From the NCBI RefSeq assembly GCF_008831285.2, contig NC_045146.1:15741149-15805148 (forward strand): a stretch of DNA of 64,000 bases, written 5' to 3'. The position numbers and the translations under genes were made by a program. Shown here piece by piece: positions 1 to 12,689 of the stretch. Position 1 is the stretch's first letter; each line of letters opens with the position of its first letter. The notes under the pieces were generated by a model, which searched no databases, was not told the origin of the DNA, and worked only from the letters and a program-made list of their open reading frames with translations. The stretch is from Nymphaea colorata. Its lineage: Eukaryota; Streptophyta; Magnoliopsida; Nymphaeales; Nymphaeaceae.

Positions 1-1057
1 TGCACTGATGAATTATTACTGAGAGTTACCTAACGCTTGACCTAGCACCACACCATTATCCACCCCCAGCACCTGGGGCAGTAAATGCTGTAGTATTCAT
101 GGATTGCATTCTTTTGCACCTTCTTCTCACTGGACTCCAAAAGAATTGAAGTCCTTAAACACAATACTATTCCATGTTAGTATAAGTATGACTATGAAAT
201 TATGTGCTAGCAAAGATCTCTGTCTGCACGAAATTATTTCAAATATTTGTCGCCTGTCAAAAATTTTTGTCGCTAGTCCTAGCTGCATCAAACTAGAACA
301 TTCTGTATTTTCTCACTCATTCCTAAGTACCCTAAACATTGCTCAGATGCAGCGATAGCACACTTGATCCTAAACATTAATGGTAGCCTTAGCTTGACTA
401 CACAAATTCAGTTCTTTCATGTGAGAACTATGTTCGTTTTCTGTTTATGCTATCATGTGCCATGTTCGTTTTCTGTTTACGCTATCACGTGCCACACGGC
501 AAAAAGGTTGACTCGAACATGAGTTTACGCATCTATTCCATCTCGCTTCTTCTTCCTTTTTCAGGTTTAGCATATGAATCATTGTTTTCCAAGGCTATAA
601 ATGAGGAAGGAAATAAAACATTGGTTTGGCAACTCAAGCAATGGAGGGAACGAACAAACCAAAGTATGAAGAAGCTTATAAAGCAAGAAGGTCGAGTTCA
701 GATAGGGATAAAATGGGTGATCCACTGGTTCTTTGAATGTCCCCTACATTTTCCAACATTTTTAAGATGCGAAGGACAGACTGCATATGCATATTTCATA
801 AATGGAAGCACTCAGACAAAGAGATTAAAGAGTAAAAAATCTACAACTTGATGAATCCAGAATAATCGCTGTAAGCGTCCCTTGAGTGCATATAAACCAG
901 AAATTCTTGTTGAAAAAAAAAAATAACAAGCAAAGTTCCTGGTGAAGCCATTGTAAGAAGAGACGTGAAAGCACCAAAACCAGAGAAGGAGAAGATAATA
1001 TCAAATATGTACTATAATCCGTTACACAACAAACGGGAGAAGAAAGATCATACTCAC
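1..1057. other. Probable BRK1 intron / intergenic DNA
   Basis: This stretch lies downstream of the BRK1 splice donor on the minus strand, so it is probably intron of that gene. I searched the minus strand for the expected second BRK1 exon (coiled-coil with the family's LNEKL and LERRLE blocks) and did not find it, so it is presumably left of the window. The only exon-like segment is on the plus strand at 565-690 (separate entry). Confidence 0.5.
565..690 (+). other. Candidate internal exon of an unidentified gene
   Basis: A good acceptor (TTTTTCAG ending at 564) and a donor-like AAG/GT at 690/691 bracket an open frame containing the peptides LAYESLFSKAINEEG and WQLKQWRERTNQSMKKLI. The composition (charged, Trp/Arg/Lys-rich, no low complexity) looks coding, unlike its surroundings. 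I do not recognise the family. It lies opposite the presumed BRK1 intron. It could be a stranded exon of a captured gene or simply a chance frame. Confidence 0.25.
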
Positions 1058-1190
1058 CAAACTGGATAAGAAATTCGAAGAGCCGACGAACATTGAGGGA
1101 CATATTAGAAATGAACTCCCTGTTTTCCCAATCAGCCTGGACTGCTATGCCCACATTAACGGCATTAGTTATCCCCCCAGCTCTAGCCAT
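1058..1190 (-). CDS. BRK1: BRICK1 (SCAR/WAVE complex subunit), first coding exon, partial
   Basis: Read on the minus strand from the ATG at 1190, the 44 codons start MARAGGITNAVNVGIAVQ and continue through DWENREFISN to RRLFEFLIQF. This is the highly conserved N-terminus of BRICK1/HSPC300, the smallest subunit of the SCAR/WAVE complex that activates ARP2/3 and actin nucleation; in plants it shapes epidermal cells and trichomes. The exon ends in phase 1 at a strong donor (GTGAGTA, 1051-1057), so the next codon starts with G, as expected for the family's Glu. The C-terminal coiled coil is not in the window. The protein is normally about 85 residues, so roughly half is present. Identity is very secure; intactness of the whole gene cannot be judged. 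Confidence 0.93.
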
Positions 1191-1740
1191 CTCTCCCTTC
1201 CTATCGACCCAACCAAGTCACGCTCTTCAATCGTCCTTCGGATCCGTAAAAACCAAGTTAGAGAAACACCCATAAACGAAATTTCCATTCTACTAAAAAA
1301 TCCACAAGAAGATCCACACGAAGTACCCCAAAATCGAAATCAGTCGAAGCAGAAGCAAATTAGCAGAAGACCAGCAAGAGAAGCAGAGACAAAATTGATC
1401 ACAAAAGGAGAACATCAACAAAAAGAAAAACCCGAAAAACAATGAAAAATGAAACGCGGAAAAAAGGAACTGCATCTATTAAGGGAAACAATGGGGACTC
1501 ACCTTTGCCAATTCTGAGGCGTTCATTCTTCAAAGAACCTCTCAGTTTCCCTTGAGATGTGCCCCAGCGGGAAAACTAACTTAGAAGGAGAAGAAGATCG
1601 GCTTCCTTCCTTCCCAGTGTTTCCGCTGGAGTGATTTGGGCATGACTCCTGGGTTTCGCAGTTTCTACTCAGTGGTGGGACTCCATCCGCAAGTGATGCC
1701 TTGAAGACTCCTCCCCGGTGAAGACAATAACCCGCACAAA
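1191..1740 (-). promoter_or_regulatory. BRK1: BRK1 5' UTR with a leader intron
   Basis: On the minus strand a consensus donor (GTGAGT at 1497-1502) follows a likely leader exon from about 1740 to 1503, and a pyrimidine-rich tract ends in the acceptor TTTTTTAG (AG at 1293-1294). This implies a 5'-UTR intron of 210 bp (1293-1502) and a second leader segment 1191-1292 joined to the ATG. The transcription start is not determined; about 1740 is a guess from composition. Confidence 0.55.
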
Positions 1741-1910
1741 TCGGTTTGACTGCCTTTTTAAAGACACAATCATTATATTAGTTTGGAAGATGGTCAGCAC
1801 GAAATAGTTGATGCCCTTTTGTGTGGTGCCGCCAACTGGTCTCTGTCTTTTGCACCAGTAGACCGTAGTTCTTGCAAATTTTCAAAGTTAAAAAAAAAAA
1901 ATAGTAGTGC

Positions 1911-2294
1911 CATATTAATATTTTGATCATGGTTCAGTAACTGTAAGAAGTTCGAAGGAAACATCCACTAATCTTAATCGTTGAAGCTTCCTAATTGAAA
2001 CTCATATTTTTGGGTTGTATTTTACAAACTATATGAATGTGGCCTTTATATTCGACACTTAGGAATAGAACATAAGTTCTTTCATATGTATAAGTCATAT
2101 TTCATATTAATATTTTGATCATGGTTCAGTAACTGTAAGAAGTTCGAAGGAAACATCCACTAATCTTAATCGTTGAAGCTTCCTAATTGAAACTCATATT
2201 TTTGGGTTGTATTTTACAAACTATATGAATGTGGCCTTTATATTCGACACTTAGGAATAGAACATAAGTTCTTTCATATGTATAAGTCATATTT
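1911..2294. repeat. Tandem duplication, 192-bp period
   Basis: The segment beginning CATATTAATATTTTGATCAT at 1911 repeats from 2103, almost without change, through GTATAAGTCATATT. It is a two-copy direct repeat in AT-rich intergenic DNA upstream of BRK1. The near-perfect identity indicates a recent event. No coding content is seen. Confidence 0.95.
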
Positions 2295-2977
2295 TTTGAG
2301 GCCTTGAATGGATGGTCTATCTGTTCATCTTTCAAGTTTTCATTTATAATAATGATATTGATTCCTATAGTATCGAACAGGTGATCTAATTCAATGGTTA
2401 ATTTGGAGAATATAACTTAAATGATGAGTTTAAAAATAAAATTTTCAGAACTCACACTTTATGAAATTGGTCTTTTCTAACTACATGACAGTAAAAAAAA
2501 AAAACTCGCAGTAGTATGAAATACATGTTGCAGGTATTAAACTTTGAAGAAAGAGAGCCAAAGCTTACTGCTTTAACAAATAAAATCTGCATTTTGTGCA
2601 AACCTACAGCAGGTGACGAAATTTTAGCAAAAACTACTCCAAGGAATTCGCTTAGCCATGAAAGGCCCTTCAAAGGTTGTTCTGTAAGGTCTTAATGAAA
2701 ATTATCACACGATAGGGCAAGGGAAAGTGTGAATTTGCTGCTGTATAGTGATAAGGCAGCAACCATTCTTCCAAGAAACTTCTACATTATAGCCTTAACA
2801 AGTGGTTAAGCCAGGGTTTACTCTTTTTGCATCTCAATTTATATATAATGAATCTTACCGTCACTACTTAAATAGAAAAGTGACGTAGCAGGCAGACAAA
2901 ATGCTATCTCAGTTGTATATAATTATGTAAGTTCTTTCTTGTTCATGGTCAGCCTTTTTCATAAAACGAAGTCATGG

Positions 2978-3058
<81 letters not shown>
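2978..3058. repeat. (CT)n(AT)n microsatellite
   Basis: A CT dinucleotide run of about 30 bases passes directly into an AT run of about 50 bases. The same compound CT/AT or AT/AG arrangement occurs at 19481-19541 and 20797-20910. Confidence 0.95.
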
Positions 3059-3061
<3 letters not shown>

Positions 3062-3173
3062 GTGAACCTTGACTTACATCGCTGAGGGCAGGGGCGTTGG
3101 GCTGTCCCCCTCCTATGCGCGTTTCAAAAGAAAAAAAAAAAGAAAACAAGGACCACAGGCCATCACACATAAC

Positions 3174-3178
<5 letters not shown>

Positions 3179-3242
<64 letters not shown>

Positions 3243-3448
3243 AATTGAGTGAACAGTGACTTTGATATCTAGAGTCACATAACCATCTAATCAATGTGGA
3301 TAGATGATTGAGAAAAAAAACATGAAAAAAAAATATGAGAAGTAATACTAAGTGACTAAAATATTCACCACATTTTTCTCATTGTTTTTCTTTTAACAGT
3401 CCATCATGATGAATCAAGATAGATCGAACTGAGGTAAACATTCAATTT

Positions 3449-3487
<39 letters not shown>
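3179..3487. repeat. Two AT microsatellite tracts
   Basis: Uninterrupted AT dinucleotides occupy about 3179-3237 and 3458-3487, separated by ordinary AT-rich sequence. They may be length-polymorphic. Confidence 0.9.
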
Positions 3488-3492
<5 letters not shown>

Positions 3493-5980
3493 AGAAAGAG
3501 AAAGTGGATCCCCACTATCCTTCCACTAATAACCCCACGTATTTTACTGAGTAGGTGTTATCACACGCAACCAATGTAATTACATCGAGACAGATGTGTA
3601 GGTGACTGTAGGATTGATAAGCCAAACTTAGCCATAGTAATCTGAATACTCTACATACATAGAGAAATTGAAATATGGTGTCTGCGAGTGGTGACACCGA
3701 TGCCTTTTCTAAACTCTGTTACTCAAAACCTTTGCAATAAGTGTATTTAGAACGGTTTTTGTTGGCTCGTAGTGGCTTTTTGGATTTTCACGGCGGATTT
3801 AAAAAAAAAAAAATCTACCTAGCAACACTCGACAATTGGTCACACACACATATATATATATATATATATAGTTATGAATTCCTCTAACCATCCATCCATT
3901 TGAATCATTCCTATGGACATTGGGCTGTGTGTGTGAAGGATAAGGATGGACGGACCGACGGATGGCTGGATGATTTTGGCTACTCAATAAGTTTTTGGGC
4001 ATTAGTTTTTCATCTGATCTTTTTATTTGATTTTCCTATCCTTGCGTCCAAATTCCAAATTCCTTTTCAGTACTTGGATATTTAACACGGAAAGAAGAAG
4101 TCTACCTGATACTTGCGCTCATTTTCTTTCTTTCACCAAGTCAGAATGAAAGAAAGCAGATCTGGTTATTCTTAGCATTGCTTTCAAAGAGATCTAGACA
4201 TATTCCAACTTCATACCAAGTGGTGAGGCCTATTCAAGAGCACATAATTAATGCTCCTACTCCTATCGATAAGTATCCAGCAGGGTGATGATGATTTCGT
4301 TTGAAATATATAAATCCATGGCTATGTAGTTCTGGGACAGCCTCTGGGCATCAAGTATTCGGCACCAAAATAGAAGGTAAAGATTGTTCGAGGCTTTTGG
4401 AATATGAACCGGGATATCATATGATCTGGGATAACTCCGGATGCTGAGGACTAGCTACATCAGAGTTAGAGATGACATCAAATCGTATTATTCAGTACAG
4501 GAAAGGATTGATGAAATCTTTATATCAGATCGGATACATTTGAAAGCCTAATATGACATGCTCAATCCGATAATTTTATAAGTGGGTAGGTCCCTCATGG
4601 CTCCCTTTCTACTTATCCTAATGCTTGTCTTACATCTAAAAAGGTAATAGTCTGAACTGAGAAAATGGGTCTCAACTTGTGTTGCTTTTACTTAATGAGA
4701 CATTGCGCTGAAGCAAAGGAGACATGAAAAATAATGCTATACAAAAACTTACAGCAAACAGATTTGCCTTTCCAACGACATTAGAAAGAAAGAGAGAGAT
4801 TTGTGACCTTTGAGCTTGGACCAACTTAGTCAAAATGAGTTTTTCAATGGGATCATTTTTCAACAGTCAAAAAATCAGAAATGAGAGAAATTTTTCGAAT
4901 CGAAACAATAGAAGATGTCAGAAACATAAAAATATAAGAGAAAAATAACGACATTCAGAAAGCTCGTTAAAAAAGTAATAAAAATGAAATATGTAATGGT
5001 TTTCAAGGATAGTGAAACATAGGACTATAAAAAAAATGTCGACCTGTAAAATAGATTTTAACGGTGTCTCTTTTTGACGAACGATTAGAAATGGAAAGAG
5101 AAGGTGGAAAGTGGAAACTTCCGCAAGGGCCGCTGATTCATTTATCCGAACGACGGGATTTTATTGAACAGATAAAAAAGCCCATCCGTTTCGCTTTTAC
5201 CAACAGCTGGGAGACATCACCATTGAGTCATCCAACGAACCTTCTTTACCAAAAGAGCAGTTGAGGATGAACATGACTCGTTCCGGAATTCCATTCATGA
5301 AATAGCGAGGAAACAGCGGTGCAGATGCAGAGTTGGCGCGCATCCCCGGATGGGAACGGAAGAATACAAAATTCAGAGTCTTCACGTCGATCGGAGGCTT
5401 TTTTTTTTTATGTCGTTGTCTCATCTTTTATTTATTAAATCTCTCAGCCTCCATCGATTTCTAAATCAACATTTAGACGCTTATATGAGGTTGAATGATT
5501 CCACGCCTCCCCTCTTCCATACCTGAGAAGGAGAGAAGCATCCTTGTGCTCTTAGCCTCTGGAACGAGTGAATAACATGACTTTTGCGGTTCGTTGAATG
5601 GTGGGCGTAGTTGTTTTTGACCCATTAGACATGGGTTTTTTGTTATCCAATTAACGGAGGGAAATTTCGGGATTGGCATCTCGGATTTATATGAGATTTT
5701 TTGATTTCGGAGATGCTAAAAGTTGGTGGCTGAGTGCTGTTTATTTCCTCATCAGAAGATTTGCAGGTTGGTGTCCTGGAATTACAGAAAGTTTTGGCGT
5801 TGGTGGCGCTAGAAGGTCGATTTTAGGTGTGCAAGATTGTCTATTCACCGATTGAATTAGAGTAAACGAGCACCGGATCTTTGTCAAATAATGTGTTGTG
5901 AGTAGATATTTCGCTTAGATCAAAGAGAAAACAACATTTGAGATATTGTCCCTCTCAGGACCTGGAGTTTCTTTCCGGCC

Positions 5981-8900
5981 ATGGAGCTCGTCAGGAATGG
6001 GGATGCGGAGGAGGTGGAGATGGAGGCTTCTCGTGCCTCGTCCCCTGTTAGAGAAGCGCGCATCCATCACACAAGCTTCCCTGGAGCAGTGAGGCAGAAG
6101 GCCTACCATTTCGATGGTTTGGGCAATTGCTTCACCAAGGAATGGGATCTTTCAGAAGGTTATGGCAAGGAGTTTTGTTGGTATCATGTGGAGCTCCCCA
6201 AGGGAAACCAGAAGCTTGCATTGTCCGCACAATATCTGATCGACGTGTTCTGCCCGCCTCTGAAACTCCAAGACATCCTTGCATTGGTTAGTAATGGACC
6301 CTTCTGCGGATACGTCGACGGCGCGCTGGTTTTTCGTGTTAATTCTGCCGGCCCTGCCACCAGCAAGTTCACACACCGGCTAGCAGCAAGGGTGACGGAG
6401 AATTGTGTCATTACTGTTTCTCTTGGCCGTGTCCCTAGATTGGGATTCAAACGGATGGAGAAGTCCCTCCTCTATGAGATTCCTAGGGTGGAGAATCCCA
6501 ATTCCATTTATGATGAGATAAAGGGAAGATCGAACCTTACTGTGGTCCCTGAAAGCAGGCTCGAATCAGAATCCAGTGTAACAGTGATCAAGGAGCATGT
6601 GCTCGAGTTTCTGTTGACAATGAACCACTCCGAGGAGGCAGATAATCCGGTTCCCAGGTCGGTCTCGAACCTTATTGTTCATATTGTTGACACCCACATG
6701 GATCAGTTGCAGGATATAGTGACTACGCTCGAATTGGAGTTGGATGCGGTGGAGCTCGAATTGGATAAAGGTGAATTTCTTCTCGTCATATTAGAATTTC
6801 AAGCAGATCTTGTTGTTGTCTCTTATTGAACATGTTACTTTTGGCTTCCGTAAAGGCGTAGGTTGATCTCTTGTTTTTGGTTGAGTTTAGCTGTCCCTTA
6901 GCGCTGCAGAATCTAAAACAAGTTTCTCTTATTTTAATGCATTGATTGCTTTTTATTACTCAGTAAACGTAATTCCTCCATAGTGTTTAATACTTTTTGT
7001 TGGTTGTTAGTTCGGTCTGGTTGTCTAAGAGCTCAGATGGGTCTGGTGTATTAATTCTGTCCCAAATAAAACTTTCTCAGCTTAGTTATATTGGTTTTTC
7101 TTATTACCTTGTAAATCTGGTTTTCTCATATGTTTAAATTTTTGTTCACGAGATCCTAATGTGAAATTAGTTCCCTAATGTGGCAGCAAATTCATCATCC
7201 TTTTCTTGGTTATCTTTAGGTTGGCCTTCCAAATCCATGTCAGAGATTGGAAAAGAGCTCTTGCTATAATCATGTTTCCATAAGAAAGATGTTTTCTTGC
7301 ATGGGCACCTCTCATGGTTTTTCAAAATCCTTCCCAGCATGTCAGCAGTCAAGAAAACTACTACATCCTACCTTTTCACCACTCACCATCTAGCTCTTGT
7401 TGTGACTTATTCTTTCTATCTTGAGCCACTAAATTCTGAAGGCATTTTTGAACGTCCATTCTTGCATTAGGCTATCCCAGAGGCATTAGCACACCAGATG
7501 CTTTCTTAGCACATGCCTTTCTGGAATGAAGGTCATCAGTTTCAGTTCGGTGTTAGTGTGGCCTGTGGAGGCTAGTAGTTCGTGGAAGGAATTGTTTTGT
7601 CTATTACAAATGCCCCAGATTACTTGCTTATAAGGTTGGGATAAATTAATCAGTTGAATGGTTTCCAATATCGCATCTTCACAATCTGTATAAGGGGCAT
7701 ACTTGCCAATGGTGCTAACCACCTAAGAATGGCTATTTCATGGAGCACGCTGTAGAGTGCATAAGTTGGAGTATCTTATTTTTGTTATGTGCTGCCAAAT
7801 CTTTTTCTTTCTACTAGTGGTCATCTTCCTTGTACAATCCTTATTGCGGATCTAGCTGCTGGATTGCGGAGCAGGGTCCTTGCTTATGTTCTCAGAGAGC
7901 TTAAGGCTAACCATGTAACAATGACATGTCTCTATAATTTTACTTCATGTATCGATCTTAGCTGGGCATTGCTTTTAGTTTGTTCTTGAGCCATGGTGTC
8001 TCTCTAAAACATCAAGAGTGAAGATCAGTTGTCAACAATCGCTCAAACTTTATTTTTTTCTTCCTAAAACATGTTCATCCAGGTTTCTCAGTCTGCCATA
8101 GTTGCGAAACCTATGAATCATACTCAGATCGGCTGTTAATTAAATACAATCAGAATGACTGTAGCATATGAATAAGGCTACATGAATCCCTAGCATAAGA
8201 AGCTATAGAATCATTCTTCAATGGAAAGAAAGTGATGCAGGATAGAAGCTGCTGGAGTCATTTCTCTTGATTGACATCTTTCTAAGTTATGTTAACGGTA
8301 CTCTTTTTAACTCATAAGTTGTCTACATCTATGCAGGCAGCTTTGCGCTGAAGAAACAGATGTTGGATGACAGAAGATTTCCTAAAATGCACTTAAATTT
8401 GCAGCGTCTACTACAGGTATTCATCAGTTTTGTTTGTTCTAGCCTAACTTTTCTTTGAATATTAATGTGTGCTATGATTGGATTAGGTAATTGCTCATGG
8501 AGAACAAGTTTTTCCTCGTGTGAGAGAGAAGTGTGCTACAAAAAGTTGGTTTGCTAGCGAAGATGTTAGTGCCCTTGAAGAACTGATTGGCAGACTCAGG
8601 AGGCTAAAAGAAAACGTGGGTTTTATAACTAATCGTGTTACGGCTCTTCAGGCAGGCCTTGATAGTTGGCAAGCTGAACAAATCAACCGAAAGCTTTATT
8701 ATCTTTCTTTTCTCTCACTTATATTTCTTCCTTTATCAGTGGTTACTGGAGGTATGGTATTATATCCAAGAATATGGTACTAGCATTAACTTAAATCTTT
8801 TAAGTACACTAAAATGAGCCAGCATTTTGGTTTTTCTTTTTGATGCATTTGTAGTCTTTGGGATGAATGTTGGAGGGGTACCATGGACGCCGCAGAAAGA

Positions 8901-9120
8901 CCCCAATATAAAAGATGGGTTTCGCAATGTTTTGTTGCTCTGCCTTGCATTAGTTATGCTGTTACTTTTGTGCTTCACTACTCCATATCTCTATTCACGC
9001 ATCGCTTCTTGGAGTCGGCAGAGAACATTCAGAAGGAGCTTGTCTATGAACTGGAGATCCTTCTCAAGGAGAGGACTTCTTGGTGGCGGGTTTCAAGGAG
9101 GTGGTTATGTTCGTCTATAG
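5981..9120 (+). CDS. CorA-like magnesium transporter family protein, four exons
   Basis: Exons 5981-6770, 8337-8416, 8487-8751 and 8855-9120 join in frame to give a 466-residue protein. The C-terminal third is diagnostic of the 2-TM CorA family: a first membrane segment near residues 360-378, then the GMN signature (VFGMN, about 379-383) in the loop, then a second hydrophobic segment near 404-424. The GMN loop is the ion-selectivity filter of CorA/Mrs2 channels. The long soluble N-terminus matches the plant CorA-like subgroup rather than the classical MRS2/MGT set. All splice sites are GT-AG, and the GMN motif is created across the intron 3 junction. Intron 1 is 1.57 kb and shows no gene of its own. 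The ATG at 5981 opens the longest frame. A basic Ser/Arg/Gly-rich tail follows TM2. Substrate (Mg2+ or another divalent cation) and membrane location are inferred from the family. Confidence 0.9.
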
Positions 9121-11290
9121 AGTATTTCAAAGGTCTCTCTCTCTCTCTCTCTCTCTCTCTTGCAAGATAGAACAATCCTGATATTTGTGTGGTATACCAG
9201 GCATGTAGGTGTTTTGACACGTTGTGTGAGGGAGCATTCCACCGAAATTTGTTAAGATCTGCATTTGAATTCAAGTTGTATAACATAAAGTAGGATTTAT
9301 CCACTGAATATATATGGTCCCATACTAAAGTTACAAATTGATATTTAAAATATTTATGATTCATGTGGGCATATGTTATGGTTCCTGTATAAATATGAAA
9401 TCATTGGAATGTTGATGTTGTATTGAAACCATACTTTTGAGTCCGATAATCTGGAAAACCGGAAATGGATCATGCTTGATACACCAATAAAGATGTACCT
9501 AGGTTCTAGCATGGCTTTCACATTCAGCAAATGCTGATTGCAAGTCTGTGCACACATGGATGTTGTTTACACACAAAATGTTGGTAGTTTCTGTAGTCTA
9601 ATAGTATCATGCAATAGAGAACACGTGAAGGGAAGCACAAGCTTGCACATATCAGATTTCAAGCATGGTTATACTTTGCAAACCACTTTTTTGACTCATG
9701 ATCCATCACTGTTCATGTGACTCACTCATCCAATGCAATTTTCCTGCTATTAAGCAATCCATGTTTCTGCAGCATTCACACTTGCATCATGCCTTTTAAC
9801 TAGTTTGGTTTAATGCGCATATACTACAACTGTAGGCTACGTGCATTGACATTGGTTTATGGCAGGGTTGCAGAACAAGTATTGATTCCAAAGCTGGTTT
9901 TTCTTTGTCAGAATGGATTGACTTGTGCCAATTTCTAAGTAGTTTCGATCATTCTCTATGGGATGACCTTGAAAACTATCTGAAACTGATATTGCTGATG
10001 TTAGACCCTGTTTCCTGCATCATTGGTGGCGATTTCTTAGGAAACCTCCTGGAACATATGTATGGTTGAACTGTTGAAGCAAATGGAAGCACATTAGTTA
10101 CTGAAACTACTACAGAAGCACATTAGTTACTGAAACTACTACAGATTTCTTAGGAAACCTTCTGCTCCTAGACTTATTTTGATGAACTGACTGGGACTAC
10201 ATTTGTTGCATAGCAGAGGCTGCAGAATGCAAAAATGCTGGGGAAAAGTCTGGCTGACACACTGACATTGAATTTGTAAAGCAATTACCATTTATTCATC
10301 TCTTCATAGCTTTAATTGATTTTTTTTTTTTTTTTGTTATTGTTGTTGTTTGAAATGAATCCCTCTTAAAAGTCTGACATTCAGGTCAGTACGAGAATCA
10401 TGCTCCCTTAGAGAGTTTCTAAATTACTTCCTGGATGCTGAAATTCACAAAACGTAAACTTTAGCTTTAGCAAGTACACCACAGCAAAATGTCTTACTGC
10501 TGTAGAATGTTCTGTAGCTCGTGAAAGGAGAATATTGGTGTTGGGGACCTTGGGGTTACCAACGTGTTATTTCTGAGTAGGCCGATTCATTGGCTAACGT
10601 ATGTCCTTTTCAGTGAGCCTTTGAAACAGATGAAACATGGTAACTGGTAAGAAACTCCAAAATTTACTGATAGTGTAAAAATCACCTCCGTAGGACTTAA
10701 AATGTGTGAAGGCGCATTATTCATGATGAACCTTGGAAGATAAAATAAAGAAATAATTTGGATTATTAGCTTTCTAAAGATATCAAGTTTCATACTTAGA
10801 CTAGATAAGTTTCATTTTCTTCATCCGAGTGTCCTATGCAGACGAACCTCAAAAAGCTGACATGTTAAACGTGCATGGCAAATTCCATGTATACAAAAGC
10901 TTGGTGGTTACCATTGCAATCACAGACAAAAGAAGAGCCAAACCGTCACGTCCATAGATTGTAAGTCATGTGAGTGGCCCTGCGACTGAGACAGGGGCAC
11001 GCTACCCACCAACTTGCAACTGAACCGTGAGATGCGATGCCGACGGCAATACCTTTCCCCGCACCCATCCCAATGTTGTCTAGCAGAACGGTCAATACGG
11101 GTGCCGCGTGTCAATTTTTTACTATTTAAAAGTATATTTTGAATATCCATCTTTCCCATAAATAAATATATATTTTTTATTTTTTATTTTTCAATTTCTT
11201 GTCCCTTCCAAAATGTTGACCAATACAGATGGTCAAACAATTGCAGTCCCATGGTGGGAACACCACCTTCTAACCTATCCATTGAGAAAA
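9121..11290. other. CorA-like 3' region and intergenic DNA
   Basis: The first few hundred bases probably contain the 3' UTR of the CorA-like gene and include a CT tract (about 9133-9160). A 29-bp unit beginning GAAGCACATTAG is perfectly duplicated in tandem at 10086-10143. No further gene is supported; open frames are short and unlike known families. Confidence 0.55.
10086..10143. repeat. 29-bp tandem duplication
   Basis: Two adjacent identical 29-base units begin at 10086 and 10115. It is one of several short tandem duplications scattered through the window. Confidence 0.95.
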
Positions 11291-11299
11291 TGATCCTTG

Positions 11300-12530
11300 T
11301 TGAGAGCATTTTTTCATCTTTTGTATATTCTCAGTTGTGGGTGCATCCCTTGCAAGACAATGTCTTTCACTCTCTTGCAATGAACTTTGTGAAGTTGCCC
11401 TGTTCGTTTGAATGAAGTTTTGTGAAGTTTTTTTAGGCTACGAACACCTTCCAATTGTTTGTTGAAATAACAACCACCATTGTACAGCCGATCCTTGTTC
11501 TTGCGGCAACATAAATATTTGATAACGAATATTGTTCCCTGCATTGTTTGGCTTAATAATGACGAGACGTCTTGCAGTGTACAACCACCTAAAAGTGACT
11601 CCTAGGCATCGGCATGTAGCTCTACAGGCATGATTTTATCAGTTCATATGCATCCTTTAGGGCGTTTGAATTCGTTGGAACACCGCAAAACCATCTACAG
11701 CTGGAGTTATACTGTAGTCCTTACTCGCGCTCAAAATAGCGAAACCCTCCAGGAACAACCTAGCATGGCTACACGCTGCAAGCACTACGGTGAAGGCAGT
11801 AGCATCTGGCACGATGCCAACTTTAGCATATGGAAGAACAGTTCAATAGCTTCCTTTCCCTGGCCATGCAAAGATAATCATAGCATTTTCCGCTAAATCT
11901 TATCTAACGACTGCAATGTTCTGTCCTGTCCATGTTCATACATTGGTCATGCATCCACAAGACCAGCCATCACTTGAGCCTCAAATCCATATGCCCTCAA
12001 CAGCATAACAGTCAATCCATCTGACTAAACACCACCTAACCAGTAGAGCACATGCAGATATCAAAAATCACCGTGACAAACTCATCAAGTCTTATGTTTT
12101 TAGACTGCATCAGGAAGAAGATATCAACAATCTTATTGGGCTGTCCAAGTCTTATGTTTTTAGACTGCATCAGGAAGAAGATATCAACAATCTTATTGGG
12201 CTGTCCATTATGCACGTGAACAGCGATTAAAGCAAACCAAGAGACCAGATCCTTCTCACCCAGCTGATCAAACAAAGACGTCGGATACATCATACCACTG
12301 CCTCTTAGCATAGCGGTCTGTCATTGTTGTAAACGATATTACGTTCCTTGAAGGCACTTCACCAAATAATGGACGTGCCACGCCTATTTCGCCTAACCGA
12401 AAGGGCCAATAGTTCACCTCATGCCCGAGACGAGAAGAGAGGGCCTGACCGCTCTTCCATCTGGCATGCTCTGTTGACTGGGAAGGAGGAATGATCGGAA
12501 ACAAGAGCTGCAGAGGAAATTTTGTCATAA
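11300..12530 (-). pseudogene. Decayed PLS-type pentatricopeptide repeat (PPR) gene
   Basis: On the minus strand, scattered frames read as consecutive PPR motifs: FGEVPSRNVISFTTM, then SLFDQLGEKDLVSWFALI, then a GKEAIELF/HML block followed in another frame by GIVPDATAFTVVLAACSH, then YELIKSMPVE and a WESLLGGC block typical of the C-terminal E region, ending near HPQ..IY. PPR proteins of this class bind organellar RNA and act in editing or processing. Several frameshifts and stops separate the pieces (for example around 11700, 11900 and 12040), and no start codon with a targeting peptide is visible, so no full protein can be made. A 60-bp in-frame tandem duplication lies inside it (separate entry). 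Confidence 0.8.
12087..12206 (-). repeat. 60-bp perfect tandem duplication inside the PPR relic
   Basis: The unit 12087-12146 is repeated exactly at 12147-12206. It keeps the frame and duplicates 20 residues that include GQPNKIVDIFFLMQSKN. The perfect identity shows that it arose after, or late in, the decay of the gene. Confidence 0.97.
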
Positions 12531-12689
12531 GAAAAAATAACTACGTTTCTCATCCATCTCTGTTAATGGAGGTCCTAGTTTGTGTGTTCACGTTAAAAGT
12601 TAAGCGCTTCTTTGTTCACCTGTAAAAGTTGGCACAAAACTTTAAGTGTCCATTTGTAATTTTTCGGATCATTTTCTCACTGAATAGGT

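Larger units (their letters stand above)
2295..5940. other. Intergenic DNA with AT/CT microsatellites
   Basis: No gene is recognised. It contains a CT tract running into AT repeats (about 2978-3058), further AT tracts (3179-3237 and 3458-3487) and a short one at 3850-3870. Open frames here are either repeat-derived (Ile-Tyr and Arg-Glu runs) or lack family resemblance. The last few hundred bases (5600-5980) are the likely promoter and 5' UTR of the CorA-like gene. Confidence 0.6.

Noticed and set aside
2949-4002. Open frames with Ile-Tyr and Arg-Glu runs
   Set aside because: Generated by AT and CT microsatellites; the same applies near 9044, 19469 and 20693.
6771-8336. Separate small genes inside CorA-like intron 1
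   Set aside because: Frames there are short, unconserved and AT-rich with no domain; the flanking exons join cleanly across it.
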